Both the position numbers and the translations under genes were made by a program. Shown here piece by piece: positions 8,973-19,491 of a stretch of DNA of 64,000 nt. The first letter of the stretch is position 1; each line of letters opens with the position of its first letter. Below the pieces are notes generated by a model. That model was not told where the DNA came from, made no database searches, and worked only from the letters and a program-made list of their open reading frames with translations. This DNA comes from an uncultured Eubacteriales bacterium (lineage in GTDB: Bacteria; Bacillota; Clostridia; Lachnospirales; Lachnospiraceae). The DNA lies in assembly GCA_949284175.1 (NCBI GenBank), contig CASDVE010000010.1, positions 37,429-101,428 of the forward strand, given 5' to 3'.

Positions 8973-9959
8973 ATGACAAAAATTATTGGACAATCATTAA
9001 AAAACATTCCTTGGGAAGAGAAGCCAGAAGGCTATACCATGCCTATATGGAGATACAGCCAAAATCCAATTATAAAACGAGATGCGATTCCAAGTTCAAA
9101 CAGTATTTTTAATAGTGCAGTGGTACCATTTAAAGATGGATATGCAGGTGTCTTTCGATGCGACAGCAAATGTGTGAGTATGGACATTTTTGCTGGATTT
9201 TCAAAAGATGGCATTCATTGGGAGATCAATCACGATCCAATCGTATTTGAAGGGGACGAAGAAATCACAAAACGGGAATACCGATACGATCCAAGAATCT
9301 GTTTTTTAGAAGATCGCTATTATATTACATGGTGTAACGGATACCATGGACCAACCATTGGGATCGCTTATACTTTTGATTTTAAAACCTTTCATCAGCT
9401 TGAAAATGCGTTTCTTCCATATAACCGTAACGGAGTTATGTTTCCAAAAAAAATCAATGGAAAATATGCAATGCTCAGCAGACCAAGCGATACAGGACAT
9501 ACACCATTTGGGGATATTTTTTACAGCCAAAGCCCAGACTTGGAGTATTGGGGACATCATAGACATGTTATGTCCACCTTTAAAGATGATGCTTCTGCAT
9601 GGCAGTCCACAAAAATTGGTCCAGGGCCAGTGCCAATTGAAACAGAAGAAGGCTGGTTATTGATCTACCATGGAGTTATCAACACTTGTAATGGATATGT
9701 ATACCGAATGGGTGCTGCCTTACTGGATTTAGAACAACCTTGGAAAGTGATTGCTCGCTCCAAAGCCTATGTATTAGCACCATATGAGCCATACGAATGT
9801 ATGGGCGATGTGCCAAACGTGGTGTTCCCATGTGCGACACTGGCGGATGCGGATACAGGAAGAATTGCCATTTATTATGGTTGTGCTGATACGGTAACAG
9901 GTCTTGCCTTTACAACAGTGGATGAAATGCTCAAATACATTAAAGAAAATGCCTTTTGA
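8973..9959 (+). CDS. GH130 beta-mannoside phosphorylase
   Basis: A 328-aa cytoplasmic enzyme of family GH130. It most likely phosphorolyses a beta-1,4-mannosidic bond to give mannose-1-phosphate. The catalytic Asp is expected in the [10 protein letters not shown] segment (residues about 92-101). The later blocks GPGPVPIE and IYHGV...[10 protein letters not shown] carry the His/Tyr/Arg positions used for phosphate binding in characterised phosphorylases. The length fits the ~330-aa phosphorylases acting on Man-beta-1,4-GlcNAc or beta-mannobiose. With GH38 and GH125 around it, an N-glycan core substrate is attractive, but the acceptor sugar cannot be read from sequence. SD AAGGAGG precedes the ATG. 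Confidence 0.85.
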   Translation: MTKIIGQSLKNIPWEEKPEGYTMPIWRYSQNPIIKRDAIPSSNSIFNSAVVPFKDGYAGVFRCDSKCVSMDIFAGFSKDGIHWEINHDPIVFEGDEEITKREYRYDPRICFLEDRYYITWCNGYHGPTIGIAYTFDFKTFHQLENAFLPYNRNGVMFPKKINGKYAMLSRPSDTGHTPFGDIFYSQSPDLEYWGHHRHVMSTFKDDASAWQSTKIGPGPVPIETEEGWLLIYHGVINTCNGYVYRMGAALLDLEQPWKVIARSKAYVLAPYEPYECMGDVPNVVFPCATLADADTGRIAIYYGCADTVTGLAFTTVDEMLKYIKENAF

Positions 9960-10002
9960 TCCTAACATTATTTTAAAATCTATTATATTAGGAGAGTATG
10001 AT

Positions 10003-13000
10003 ATGAAATTTATTGAGAATCGAATTGCTGTGATTTGTGAGGAATTAAAAAAACTTATCTTTGTAAAAAAAGTTCCAGTACAAGGGATTGTTTATAAAAA
10101 AGGATTGTACTTTACTCCAGAAGAAGCGGAGAAAGCAGAGGGGTCTTGGGAAGGATTTGATAGCCAGACCATGCACTGGTATGGAAAAGATCAGCATTAC
10201 TGGTTTCGTGCTACCATCACAATACCAGAAGAGATGGACAAAAAGCCAGTTTATTTAAAAGTGGCAACACAGGTAGATCACTGGGATGATGCAAAAAATC
10301 CTCAATTTTTAGCGTTTGTCAATGGTGAGGTGACACAGGGGCTTGATATCAATCATCAAGTTGTATTATTGGACTCCTGTGCAAAAGCAGGAGAAAACTA
10401 TGTCATTGATTTGCAAGCGTATACAGGAATTATGTTTGCAGAACTAACGCTTACGTTGGAATTTGCACAGGTGGACGAAAGGATTAGCCGTTTGTATTAT
10501 GATATTGTCGTTCCTCAGCGAGCATTTTCTCGTATGCAAGAAGACGATAAAGTTAGAAAAGATTTAGTTACGGTATTAAATGAAACGATTAATCTTGTGG
10601 ATCTGCGTACGCCGTATTCCGATGATTTTTATAGAACCGTAGAAGAAGCCATTGCTTATATTGAAAAAGCCCTCTATGAAGATATGACTGGTTATGATGA
10701 TGTGGTTGCTACTTGTATTGGACATACCCATATCGACGTGGCATGGTGGTGGACAGTGGCACAGACAAGAGAAAAAACAGCCAGAAGCTTTTCCACTGTT
10801 TTGAAATTTATGGATGAATATCCAAACTATAAATTTATGTCCAGCCAGCCAATTTTATATCAGTTCCTAAAAGAGCGGTATCCAGAAGTCTATGCCAAAG
10901 TAAAAGAGAGAATTAAAGAAGGTCGTTGGGAACCAGAAGGAGGAATGTGGGTAGAGGCAGATTGCAACCTCACAAGCGGAGAATCCTTAGTGCGTCAGTT
11001 CTATTATGGAAAGAAATTCTTTAAAGACGAGTTTGGAATCGACAGTAAAATTTTGTGGTTACCAGATGTATTTGGATATTCTGGAGCCCTTCCTCAGATT
11101 ATGAAACGAAGTGGAATTCAGTATTTTATGACAACAAAATTGGCATGGAATCAGATCAATAAAGTTCCATATGATACGATGATGTGGAGAGGAATTGATG
11201 GAAGTGAAATTCTAACACACTTAATTACAACATTAGGTGTAGGACAGGATGAGGAAAACTTCTTTACGACTTACAATGGAATGTTGCATCCAGACGCTAT
11301 TATGGGAGGATGGAAACGGTACCAGAATAAGGAGATCAACAACGATATTTTGATCGCCTATGGCTATGGAGATGGTGGCGGTGGTCCGACAAGAGATATG
11401 TTGGAAACTTCCAAACGTATGGAAAAAGGAATTAAGGGCATTCCGAAAGTTCGTCAGGAATTTGCAGGAAAGTATTTTGAAGAATTAGAAGAAAGAGTGG
11501 CTCATAATAAACGTCTTCCAGTATGGGAAGGAGAACTTTATTTTGAATATCACAGGGGAACTTATACTTCCATGGGAAGAAACAAACGTTCCAACCGTAA
11601 ATGTGAGCAACTGTTGATGGATACTGAACTTTTACAAGTGTTAACAGGCACCAGTGAAAAGGAAGAGATGGAATCCATTTGGAAAACTGTACTTATGAAC
11701 CAGTTCCACGATATTTTACCAGGGTCTTCCATTCATGAAGTGTATGAGGTGACAAAAGAGGAGTATGAACAGGTAGAAAGCCGTTTAGCACAGTTGATTG
11801 ACGAAAAATTACATATGCTTGTAAAAGAGAAAGAAAACGCTATTAGCGTATTCAATACATTAGGATTTGAAAGAAATGATGTGATTACGTTAAAAGATTG
11901 TAAGGGAAGCGTTTTAGTGGATGAAGATGGAAACACATATCCAATGCAAAAAACGGCAGAGGGAGCTATCGCTTATGTGAAGGGACTTCCTTCTAAGGGC
12001 GGAAAAACTTTCATGGTAGCTGATACAAAAGAAGAGGAAATTAGCACAATGCAGATCACAGATGGAAGCATTGATACGCCATTTTATCATATTACCTTTG
12101 ATGAAAATGGATTGTTTACCTCTATTTATGACAAAGAATGTGAACGTGAAGTGTTAAAAGATGGAATGCAAGGAAATTTGTTCTGTATGTATGAAGATAA
12201 ACCAATGCACTATGATTGTTGGGATATTGATATGTACTATTCAGAAAAATTTTGGGAGATGAAAAAGGCGGATCGCATCGAGTGGACAGAAAAAGGTTTC
12301 GTGCGGGCTACTTTGGAAATCGACCGCAGTATGAGCAACTCTGTTATAAAACAAAAAATTCATTTCTATGCAAATAGCAGAAGAATTGATTTTGAAACAT
12401 GGGTTGACTGGAAAGAGCATCAAACTCTTTTAAAAGTGCATTTCCCTGTCAATGTTCATACAGATGAGGCAACATTTGATATTCAGTTTGGTAATGTAAA
12501 GAGAAAAACTCATACCAATACAAGTTGGGATGAAGCAAGATTTGAAAGCTGTGGACAAAAATGGATGGATCTATCAGAAGGTCACTATGGTGTCAGCTTA
12601 TTGAATGATTGCAAATATGGATATTCTGTAAAAGACAGCAACATGGCACTGACTTTGATCAAATCTGGTATTGAACCAAATGAAACTGCCGATCAAGAAG
12701 AGCATATCTTCACCTATTCACTGTATCCACATAAAGGTACATGGAGTGCAGGAGGAACCGTAGAAGAGGCTTATAAATTAAACCAGAAAGCCTACGCTGT
12801 AACAGGTGCTTTAAAAGCCAATGAAACATCTTTTGTATCAACGGATAAAGAAAATATCATCATTGAAACTGTAAAACGGGCAGAAGCAGAAGATGGAATC
12901 ATCATCCGTTTCTATGAATGCCAAAACAGCTTAACAAAAACAACCCTTACATTTGGTGAGAAGGAACTTGTTGAAGTGATCGAGTGTAATCTCATGGAAG

Positions 13001-13095
13001 AAGAGGAACAAAACATTGCTATTGAAAATCATAGCTTCACTGTAACAGTAAAACCATATGAAGTTAAAACATATAAGGTGAAAATAAAAGAATGA
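10003..13095 (+). CDS. GH38 alpha-mannosidase
   Basis: A 1030-aa cytoplasmic alpha-mannosidase. Canonical GH38 blocks are present: zinc-binding HTHIDVAWWWT near residue 244, WEPEGGMWVEADCN near 310, and LPDVFGYSGALPQI near 350 with the nucleophile Asp. A middle helical domain (FHDILPGSSIHEVY) and C-terminal beta domains follow, as in bacterial GH38 enzymes. The start is the ATG at 10003 with SD GGAGAG; the frame is open upstream to 9904 but that part overlaps the GH130 gene and has no SD. Its stop overlaps the GH3 start by ATGA, so the two are translationally coupled. Confidence 0.92.
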   Translation: MKFIENRIAVICEELKKLIFVKKVPVQGIVYKKGLYFTPEEAEKAEGSWEGFDSQTMHWYGKDQHYWFRATITIPEEMDKKPVYLKVATQVDHWDDAKNPQFLAFVNGEVTQGLDINHQVVLLDSCAKAGENYVIDLQAYTGIMFAELTLTLEFAQVDERISRLYYDIVVPQRAFSRMQEDDKVRKDLVTVLNETINLVDLRTPYSDDFYRTVEEAIAYIEKALYEDMTGYDDVVATCIGHTHIDVAWWWTVAQTREKTARSFSTVLKFMDEYPNYKFMSSQPILYQFLKERYPEVYAKVKERIKEGRWEPEGGMWVEADCNLTSGESLVRQFYYGKKFFKDEFGIDSKILWLPDVFGYSGALPQIMKRSGIQYFMTTKLAWNQINKVPYDTMMWRGIDGSEILTHLITTLGVGQDEENFFTTYNGMLHPDAIMGGWKRYQNKEINNDILIAYGYGDGGGGPTRDMLETSKRMEKGIKGIPKVRQEFAGKYFEELEERVAHNKRLPVWEGELYFEYHRGTYTSMGRNKRSNRKCEQLLMDTELLQVLTGTSEKEEMESIWKTVLMNQFHDILPGSSIHEVYEVTKEEYEQVESRLAQLIDEKLHMLVKEKENAISVFNTLGFERNDVITLKDCKGSVLVDEDGNTYPMQKTAEGAIAYVKGLPSKGGKTFMVADTKEEEISTMQITDGSIDTPFYHITFDENGLFTSIYDKECEREVLKDGMQGNLFCMYEDKPMHYDCWDIDMYYSEKFWEMKKADRIEWTEKGFVRATLEIDRSMSNSVIKQKIHFYANSRRIDFETWVDWKEHQTLLKVHFPVNVHTDEATFDIQFGNVKRKTHTNTSWDEARFESCGQKWMDLSEGHYGVSLLNDCKYGYSVKDSNMALTLIKSGIEPNETADQEEHIFTYSLYPHKGTWSAGGTVEEAYKLNQKAYAVTGALKANETSFVSTDKENIIIETVKRAEAEDGIIIRFYECQNSLTKTTLTFGEKELVEVIECNLMEEEEQNIAIENHSFTVTVKPYEVKTYKVKIKE

Positions 13096-15362
13096 ATCAT
13101 ATAAGAGAAGGAAAAACGGCAAGAGAAAGAGCCGTAGCATTGTTAGAGAAAATGACACTGACAGAAAAGGTAGGGCAATTAAATCAAAAGCTCTATGGAT
13201 TCCAAATCTATGAAAGAACAGATGATGGTGTTATTTTTCACGATGAGTTCAAAGAAGAAGTGCAAAAATATGGAGGACTTGGGATTGTATATGGTCTTTA
13301 CCGAGCCGATCCGTGGTCTAACAGAGATTATCATAATGGGCTATATGGAACATGGGCAGTGAAAGCATATAATCAAATGCAGGCATATGTGCTAGGGCAT
13401 TCTAGGCTAAAAATTCCAGTGATGTTAAGTAGTGAATGTCCCCATGGACATCAGGCACTAGATAGCTACTTGCTACCAGTCAATCTTGCCATGGGAGCGA
13501 CCTTTCATCCGGAATTGATTTATGATGCGTATACGGTTTGTGGAAACCAGTTAAAAGATATGGGTGTGGATTTAGCACTCATATCTTTGCTGGACGTTGC
13601 AAGAGATCCCCGTTGGGGGCGGACAGAGGAGTGCTTTTCCGAAGACCCTTGGCTTTGTAGCCAAATGGCAAGACAAGTTGTAACGGCAGTGCAAGAACAA
13701 GGAGTGGCAGTGGTTGCAAAGCATTTTGCAGCACAAGGAGAGGGAACCGGCGGAATCAATGCCAGTCCTGCACGAATTGGCGAACGGGAATTAAGGGAAA
13801 TCCATTTGCCAGCCATGAAAGCCTGCTGTGATGCTAAGGTAAAAGGAGTTATGGCAGCTTATAATGAGATCGATGGTATCTATTGCCATGCCAACAAACA
13901 TTTGCTTACGGATATTTTAAGAGAAGAGATGGGATTTAGAGGGATTGTCATGGCGGATGGCTGTGCTCTTGATCGATTGGATACGATGACAGGGGATAAT
14001 ACCCGATCTGGTGCAGTGGCGTTAAAAGCAGGTGTGGATGTTGGACTTTGGGATACCGCTTATGGGAAATTAGAAGATGCGGTGCAAAAGGGCTATATTA
14101 CAGAACAGGAAGTGGATCAAGCGGTTCTTCGTGTGTTGGAAATGAAGTTTGAAAGAGGGCTATTTGAACATCCGTTTCTTACAGAGGAGAGCCAACCAAA
14201 GATCTATTCTATTCAGCAGTATCCACAAGCACTGTCCATTGCACGGGAATCTGTTGTGTTACTAGAAAATAAAAATAAAATTCTTCCTCTCTCTTCTCCT
14301 ATGGGGCAGGTTGCAGTGATTGGTTCTCATGCAAATGACATCTATCATCAACTGGGAGATTACACTCCACCAGTAAAAGAAGAGGATAGTATTACCATTC
14401 TAAAAGGCGTAAAAGACTGTGCAAAAAGTATGAACTGCAAAGTCGTTTATGCCAAAGGATGTGATACGACAACAGGAAGTACAGAGGAGATAAAAGAGGC
14501 AGTTAAGATAGCCAAAGAATCTGATGTAACAGTGTTAGTATTAGGAGGAAGTTCCAGTCGTTTTGGAAAGGCGAGTTTTGATACAAATGGAGCAGTTATT
14601 TCCGATTGTGGTGTGTCTATGGACTGTGGAGAGGGAGTGGATGCTTCCAATATAGAACTTCCATCCATTCAAAGAGAATTGGCAGATGCTATTTTTGAAG
14701 TAGGAAATAAGGTCATTGTGGTGATAATGGGAGGGCGTTCCTATGCACTAGGAACGATACCAGAAAAAGCAGATGCTCTTTTATATGCCTTTTATCCAGG
14801 ATTGCAAGGCGGACAAGCCATTGCAGAGATTTTGTTTGGCAAAGTAAATCCATCGGGAAGAATGCCAATTTCAGTTCCAAGAAGTAGTGGACAGCTTCCA
14901 GCCTATTATAATTATAAAAATTCTTATCAAGGACTGCATTATTATGATCAGCCAGAAGGAAGTGCGTATTCCTTTGGTGATGGAATGGGATACAGTGAAT
15001 TTCTCTATGAAAATATTTCTGTCAATGCAAACAATATGACATTAGAAAAACTGAGAGAATCTGGAATTACCATAAAAATGACGATAAAAAATATGAGCCA
15101 TAGAGGTGGGTATGCCGTACCTCTTTTGTATATTGCAGGTTTGCAAGGCAGTGTGGTTCGCAGAGTAAAAGAATTAAAAAATATGCAAAAAGTATGGATA
15201 GAATGTGGACAAGCAAAAACCATTACCATGGATTTGCCATATGAGGTCTTTTCCGTATGGAATCAAGAAATGCAATATGTGACAGAGGCAGGAAAGGTCA
15301 AATTGATATTGGAAGAAATGGGAAAGACAATGTGGAGTGAAATCATTGAATTACGACCATAG
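13092..15362 (+). CDS. GH3 beta-glycosidase
   Basis: A 756-aa family 3 glycoside hydrolase with no signal peptide. The (beta/alpha)8 domain shows KHFAAQGEG near residue 215 and the nucleophile region GIVMADGCALDRL near 288; Gly follows the Asp where SDW is common. The alpha/beta sandwich follows (VVLLENKNKILPLS), then a fibronectin-III-like C-terminus. It overlaps the GH38 stop by 4 bp. In this locus it could remove beta-linked Glc or GlcNAc from trimmed glycans. GH3 covers glucosidases, xylosidases and N-acetylglucosaminidases, and the exact activity is not readable here. Confidence 0.88.
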   Translation: MNHIREGKTARERAVALLEKMTLTEKVGQLNQKLYGFQIYERTDDGVIFHDEFKEEVQKYGGLGIVYGLYRADPWSNRDYHNGLYGTWAVKAYNQMQAYVLGHSRLKIPVMLSSECPHGHQALDSYLLPVNLAMGATFHPELIYDAYTVCGNQLKDMGVDLALISLLDVARDPRWGRTEECFSEDPWLCSQMARQVVTAVQEQGVAVVAKHFAAQGEGTGGINASPARIGERELREIHLPAMKACCDAKVKGVMAAYNEIDGIYCHANKHLLTDILREEMGFRGIVMADGCALDRLDTMTGDNTRSGAVALKAGVDVGLWDTAYGKLEDAVQKGYITEQEVDQAVLRVLEMKFERGLFEHPFLTEESQPKIYSIQQYPQALSIARESVVLLENKNKILPLSSPMGQVAVIGSHANDIYHQLGDYTPPVKEEDSITILKGVKDCAKSMNCKVVYAKGCDTTTGSTEEIKEAVKIAKESDVTVLVLGGSSSRFGKASFDTNGAVISDCGVSMDCGEGVDASNIELPSIQRELADAIFEVGNKVIVVIMGGRSYALGTIPEKADALLYAFYPGLQGGQAIAEILFGKVNPSGRMPISVPRSSGQLPAYYNYKNSYQGLHYYDQPEGSAYSFGDGMGYSEFLYENISVNANNMTLEKLRESGITIKMTIKNMSHRGGYAVPLLYIAGLQGSVVRRVKELKNMQKVWIECGQAKTITMDLPYEVFSVWNQEMQYVTEAGKVKLILEEMGKTMWSEIIELRP

Positions 15363-15382
15363 GAAGGAAAGGACAAGAAGAG

Positions 15383-16678
15383 ATGAGTATGAAAAAAACA
15401 TTGCCAGAATCAATGGAGCGACTGTTGGATAAAGTAGGAGAAGTGTTTCAAGATGAGCCAAAAATTGTGGATATGTTCAAACGGTGCTATACAAACACAT
15501 TGGATACCACAGTAAAAAGAATGGAAGATGGCAGTACCTATGTGATCACAGGGGATATTCCAGCCATGTGGCTAAGAGATTCTGTGGCTCAAATTCGACC
15601 ATACTTATTATTAGCAAAAGAGGATAAAGAGATTAGCGATCTGATTGCAGGTTTAGTAAAACGCCAATTTTTCTATATTAATCTCGACCCTTATGCAAAT
15701 GCTTTTAACGAGGAAGCAAACGGAAACTGCTGGGAAAAGGATGAAACGGATATGGGACCATGGATATGGGAGAGAAAGTATGAAATCGATTCTCTTTGTT
15801 ATCCTGTTCAATTGGCCTATTTACTGTGGAAGAACACAGGAAGAACAGATCACTTTGATCAAGGGTTCATACAAGGGGTTCATCGCATTTTAGAAGTGTT
15901 TGAAACGGAAATGTATCATGAGGAAAAATCTCCTTATCGTTTTATTCGTAGAAACAGTTTTTATACCGATACGTTATCAAGAGATGGAATGGGTGCCCTT
16001 GTAAAATCTGGAACAGGACTCATTTGGTCAGGGTTTAGACCAAGTGATGATGCTTGTACCTATGGATATTTAATTCCTTCTAATATGTTTGCCGTTGTTA
16101 TTTTGGAATACATTCATGAAATTTCAAAGATCATTCCTTCTATGGAAGAAATCGGACAAAAGGCTATGAAAATGGCGGATACCGTCCGGACTGCCATTGA
16201 AACCTATGGTGTTACAAAAGTGGAAGGAATTGGCGATACCTATGCCTATGAAGTGGATGGATTTGGACAATTTCATCTGATGGATGATGCCAATGTGCCA
16301 AGCCTATTGTCCATGCGATATTTAGGGTATAAACCATCCTCTCCTGAATTGGAGCAACAGACTCGTGCTGTTATTTTAAGCGAAAGAAATCCTTATTATT
16401 ACGAAGGAAGTAAGGCAAAAGGAATTGGAAGTCCTCATACGCCTGTTCGTTATATTTGGCATATTTCCATGGCGATGGAAGGGCTAACTGCTCGTTCTAA
16501 GGAAGAAAAATATGAAGTGATCAAACGGATGGTTGCTACCGATGGAGGAAAAGGTTTGATGCACGAAGGGTTCCATGTAGATCATCCAGAAGACTATACA
16601 AGAGAATGGTTTTCATGGGCGAATGCCATGTTCTGTGAATTGGTATTGCAGTATTGTGGATATGAGGTTTTAAAATAG
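15383..16678 (+). CDS. GH125 exo-alpha-1,6-mannosidase
   Basis: A 431-aa (alpha/alpha)6-barrel enzyme of family GH125, formerly DUF1237. Typical segments are GDIPAMWLRDSVAQIRPYL (residues about 58-76), NGCWEKDETDMGPWIWERKYE and WSGFRPSDDACTYGYLIPSN, the last with acidic residues of the active site. Known members remove non-reducing alpha-1,6-mannose, as found in high-mannose N-glycans and fungal mannan backbones. It has no signal peptide. It is the last gene of the operon and is followed directly by a strong terminator. Two close ATGs exist (15383 and 15389). Confidence 0.92.
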   Translation: MSMKKTLPESMERLLDKVGEVFQDEPKIVDMFKRCYTNTLDTTVKRMEDGSTYVITGDIPAMWLRDSVAQIRPYLLLAKEDKEISDLIAGLVKRQFFYINLDPYANAFNEEANGNCWEKDETDMGPWIWERKYEIDSLCYPVQLAYLLWKNTGRTDHFDQGFIQGVHRILEVFETEMYHEEKSPYRFIRRNSFYTDTLSRDGMGALVKSGTGLIWSGFRPSDDACTYGYLIPSNMFAVVILEYIHEISKIIPSMEEIGQKAMKMADTVRTAIETYGVTKVEGIGDTYAYEVDGFGQFHLMDDANVPSLLSMRYLGYKPSSPELEQQTRAVILSERNPYYYEGSKAKGIGSPHTPVRYIWHISMAMEGLTARSKEEKYEVIKRMVATDGGKGLMHEGFHVDHPEDYTREWFSWANAMFCELVLQYCGYEVLK

Positions 16679-16695
16679 TCATCAATGAGTATAAG

Positions 16696-16748
16696 CCTCT
16701 AGTTTTACTGGTAAAATAATAAATACCAGTAAAACTAGGGGTATTTTT
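16696..16748 (+). terminator. Intrinsic terminator ending the mannoside operon
   Basis: An 18-bp near-perfect stem (left arm 16696-16713, right arm 16724-16741) around ten bases, then ATTTTTGTT. It separates GH125 from cca. The remaining 190 bp before cca hold no feature I can support. Confidence 0.88.
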
Positions 16749-16935
16749 GTTCCGTTCTATGCTCGGTGGTAATTTTTTAATGGGTACTTCTTGTCATTCC
16801 CATAGGACTGGTATAAAATAAAATAGAAAAGATTTTCTTATTTTGTGATAAACTCTTTCTTTATCGGCTTGCGAAGAAAATGTTTTTAGGTTACTGTTAG
16901 GATCTCGCAAAATTTGAAAGAGAAAGGATGAAGCA

Positions 16936-18279
16936 ATGCAAATTAAAATACCAGAAAATGCAAATAAAATTATTCATACATTAATGGAACATGGACATGA
17001 GGCATATGTAGTGGGTGGCTGTGTAAGAGATTCCATTTTAAATAAAGTTCCAATGGATTGGGACATTACAACCTCAGCTTCTCCAATGGAAGTAAAGAAC
17101 CTGTTTGGAAGAACCATTGATACAGGCATTCAGCATGGAACGGTGACTGTTATGATGGGGAAAGAAGCGTATGAAGTCACAACCTATCGGGTGGATGGCG
17201 AATATGAAGATCATCGAAGACCAAAGGAGGTGCTGTTTACAAAAAGTTTGAAAGAAGATTTAAAGCGAAGAGATTTTACGATTAATGCTATGGCATATAA
17301 TGAAGTAGAGGGCTTACAAGATCTGTTTGATGGAATAGGAGATTTAGAGCGAGGTGTGATACGCTGTGTCGGTGTGCCAGAAGAGCGATTTGATGAAGAT
17401 GCTCTTCGTATTCTGCGGGCAGTGCGATTTTCCGCTCAATTGGATTTTATCATTGACGAAGGAACAAAGCAGGCGATTAAAACAAGATACCAACATTTAA
17501 AGGATATTAGTGCAGAGCGTATTCAAGTGGAACTCACGAAGCTATTGACATCCGATCATCCAGAAAAGTTATTAGAGGCGAAAGAACTTGGAATTACAAG
17601 TGTTGTGCTTCCTGAGTTTGATGCTATGGTGGAAACCGAGCAAAATAATCCTCATCACTGTTATAATGTAGGCGTTCATACCATTCATGCCATAAAAGCC
17701 ATTGAGCCAGAGCCAATTTTGCGTTGGACAATGCTCCTTCATGATGTGGCAAAGCCATTAAAGAGAGAAACGGATGAGAAGGGAATCGATCATTTTCATG
17801 GACATGATACCGAAGGTGCCGATATGGCAAAAAAGATTTTAAGACGTATGAAATTGGACAACCATACGATTCATACGGTATCCCATCTTGTTTTGTGGCA
17901 TGATTATCATTTTCAGGCTCCTGTCACCTTAAAAAAAGTGAGAAGAACCATGAGTAAAGTTGGAACAGAACTGTTTCCTGTGTTGTTGAAAGTACAGCGG
18001 GCGGATGCAACGGCACAAAGCGACTTTAGGAGAGAAGAAAAGTTTAGGGTGATTGAAGAAGCAGAAGAAAGATACTATGAAGTGCTTGCAAAGAAACAAT
18101 GTGTATCTATGAAAGAATTAGCCATTAATGGAAGAGATCTGATAGAAAATGGAGTAGAACCAGGCGTTATGATGGGGGCTATTTTAAACTCCTTATTAGA
18201 GCAAGTCATAGAAGATCCAACCTTGAATGAAAAAGATATATTACTTTCTTTGGTTGCAAAACAACAGAAAATAAAATAA
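16936..18279 (+). CDS. cca: CCA tRNA nucleotidyltransferase
   Basis: A 447-aa class II nucleotidyltransferase that adds or repairs the tRNA 3' CCA end. Landmarks are GGCVRD near residue 29, the metal-binding DWDIT, the basic KRRDFTINAMAYN segment, and RILRAVRFSAQLDF in the neck domain. An HD domain follows in the C-terminal half (LHDVAKPLKRE, HFHGHDTEGA), as in many Gram-positive CCA enzymes. SD GAAAGGATG is near the ATG. It is the first gene after the mannoside locus and appears unrelated to it. Confidence 0.9.
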   Translation: MQIKIPENANKIIHTLMEHGHEAYVVGGCVRDSILNKVPMDWDITTSASPMEVKNLFGRTIDTGIQHGTVTVMMGKEAYEVTTYRVDGEYEDHRRPKEVLFTKSLKEDLKRRDFTINAMAYNEVEGLQDLFDGIGDLERGVIRCVGVPEERFDEDALRILRAVRFSAQLDFIIDEGTKQAIKTRYQHLKDISAERIQVELTKLLTSDHPEKLLEAKELGITSVVLPEFDAMVETEQNNPHHCYNVGVHTIHAIKAIEPEPILRWTMLLHDVAKPLKRETDEKGIDHFHGHDTEGADMAKKILRRMKLDNHTIHTVSHLVLWHDYHFQAPVTLKKVRRTMSKVGTELFPVLLKVQRADATAQSDFRREEKFRVIEEAEERYYEVLAKKQCVSMKELAINGRDLIENGVEPGVMMGAILNSLLEQVIEDPTLNEKDILLSLVAKQQKIK

Positions 18280-18288
18280 AGAAAAAAG

Positions 18289-18317
18289 TCATAGGAACAA
18301 TCCCTCCTTCATACGAT
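18289..18317 (+). promoter_or_regulatory. SigE-type sporulation promoter before cotS-like gene
   Basis: TCATAGG (18289-18295; fits the KMATA core), 14 bp, CATACGAT (18310-18317; 7 of 8 matches to CATACAAT). CATACGATA also fits the SigK -10 pattern CATANNNTA. Mother-cell control suits a spore coat gene. Confidence 0.6.
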
Positions 18318-18378
18318 AGAAAGAAGAAACTCGCAGAGCGTGTTTTACACAAATGTCGATTTCGTAAGGAGGGGTATT

Positions 18379-19371
18379 GTGGACGAGAAATTATTAGAGA
18401 TTCTTGATCAATTTGATCTTCATGTGAAAAATACATACCGGGGTCGCGGTGGAACTATCTGCGTGACAGAGAATGGAACAACCATTTTAAAAGAATTTCA
18501 TTCAAGTGCAGGAAAGCTGGCCGATGAGTATGAATTGAAGAAAAACCTGAGAGCAGAGGGCTTTTGTCTTGTGGATCAGTACGTGAGGAATAAGCAAGGA
18601 ACATTCTTTGCAGAGGATCGGTATCACACAGTCTATATTATGAAAGAGTTCTATGAAGGCAGGGAATGCGAAATACGAAATGTTTCGGATGTAAGAATCG
18701 CTGGGAGAAATCTAGCATTATTCCATAAAACGGCTAGGAAGATTCCAGTGAGTGTTCGAGCGAAGAAACAGTATAGCCCCCTGCCTTTTCTTTTGGAAAA
18801 ACGTACAAGAGAATTAAAACGAGCGAAAACTTATATGGAAAGCACCATGAAAAAAGGAGAGTTTGAACATCTTTATATTAAGAGTTTTCAGACCTTTTTT
18901 GAACAAGCAAAAGAGGCGTTATCCATTTGTGATCGCATTGGAGAAAAAGGAGAAGAAAGTGCTCTTGGCATCTGTCATGGAGAATATAATCAGCACAACA
19001 TTATAAAAACAGAAAAAGGAATTGCTACCATTAATTTAGAGCATTTTTGTTATCAAAACCAGTTATTAGATCTGCATCACTTTTTAAGAAAAGCGATGGA
19101 GAAAAACGGATATCATAAAGAGTTTGCTCAAAAAATATTGATGGGATATAGTGGAATTAAGCCATTGGATGAAAAGGACTATCAATTTTTGTATTTACTG
19201 TTATTATATCCCGATAAATATTTTAAAATTGCCAATCATTATAATAGCAGAAGGAAGGCATTTATTTCTCCAAAAGATATGGAAAAACTTGTGGATACCA
19301 TCGAACAAAATAAAAAGAAAGAGGAGTTTTTAGAATGGTATCAAGCTGAATATTTGCATGGTATATCATAA
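18379..19371 (+). CDS. CotS-family spore coat protein (kinase-like fold)
   Basis: A 330-aa protein of the CotS/YutH type, related to aminoglycoside phosphotransferase folds. Visible features are ILKEF near residue 42, a catalytic-loop-like CHGEYNQHNII near residue 206, and a TINLEHF segment in the position of the DFG-like strand, where Asp is replaced. Such proteins are spore coat components in Firmicutes. The GTG at 18379 is used because AAGGAGGGG precedes it; an upstream in-frame ATG at 18340 has no SD. A SigE-type promoter lies 60 bp upstream. Confidence 0.82.
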   Translation: MDEKLLEILDQFDLHVKNTYRGRGGTICVTENGTTILKEFHSSAGKLADEYELKKNLRAEGFCLVDQYVRNKQGTFFAEDRYHTVYIMKEFYEGRECEIRNVSDVRIAGRNLALFHKTARKIPVSVRAKKQYSPLPFLLEKRTRELKRAKTYMESTMKKGEFEHLYIKSFQTFFEQAKEALSICDRIGEKGEESALGICHGEYNQHNIIKTEKGIATINLEHFCYQNQLLDLHHFLRKAMEKNGYHKEFAQKILMGYSGIKPLDEKDYQFLYLLLLYPDKYFKIANHYNSRRKAFISPKDMEKLVDTIEQNKKKEEFLEWYQAEYLHGIS

Positions 19372-19491
19372 AAATACATAGTGTAAGTAGTTGTATTCTA
19401 TATTTATAAATGATAAAATAATAACGTAAAAGACTTGTTACCATTACATAAGTCAAAAGCAGTTAGTATACGATATAAGGAGGATCAAGAA

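Noticed and set aside
9904..10002. N-terminal extension of the GH38 enzyme (33 more codons)
   Set aside because: It overlaps the GH130 gene, has no SD, and a good GGAGAG site precedes the ATG at 10003.
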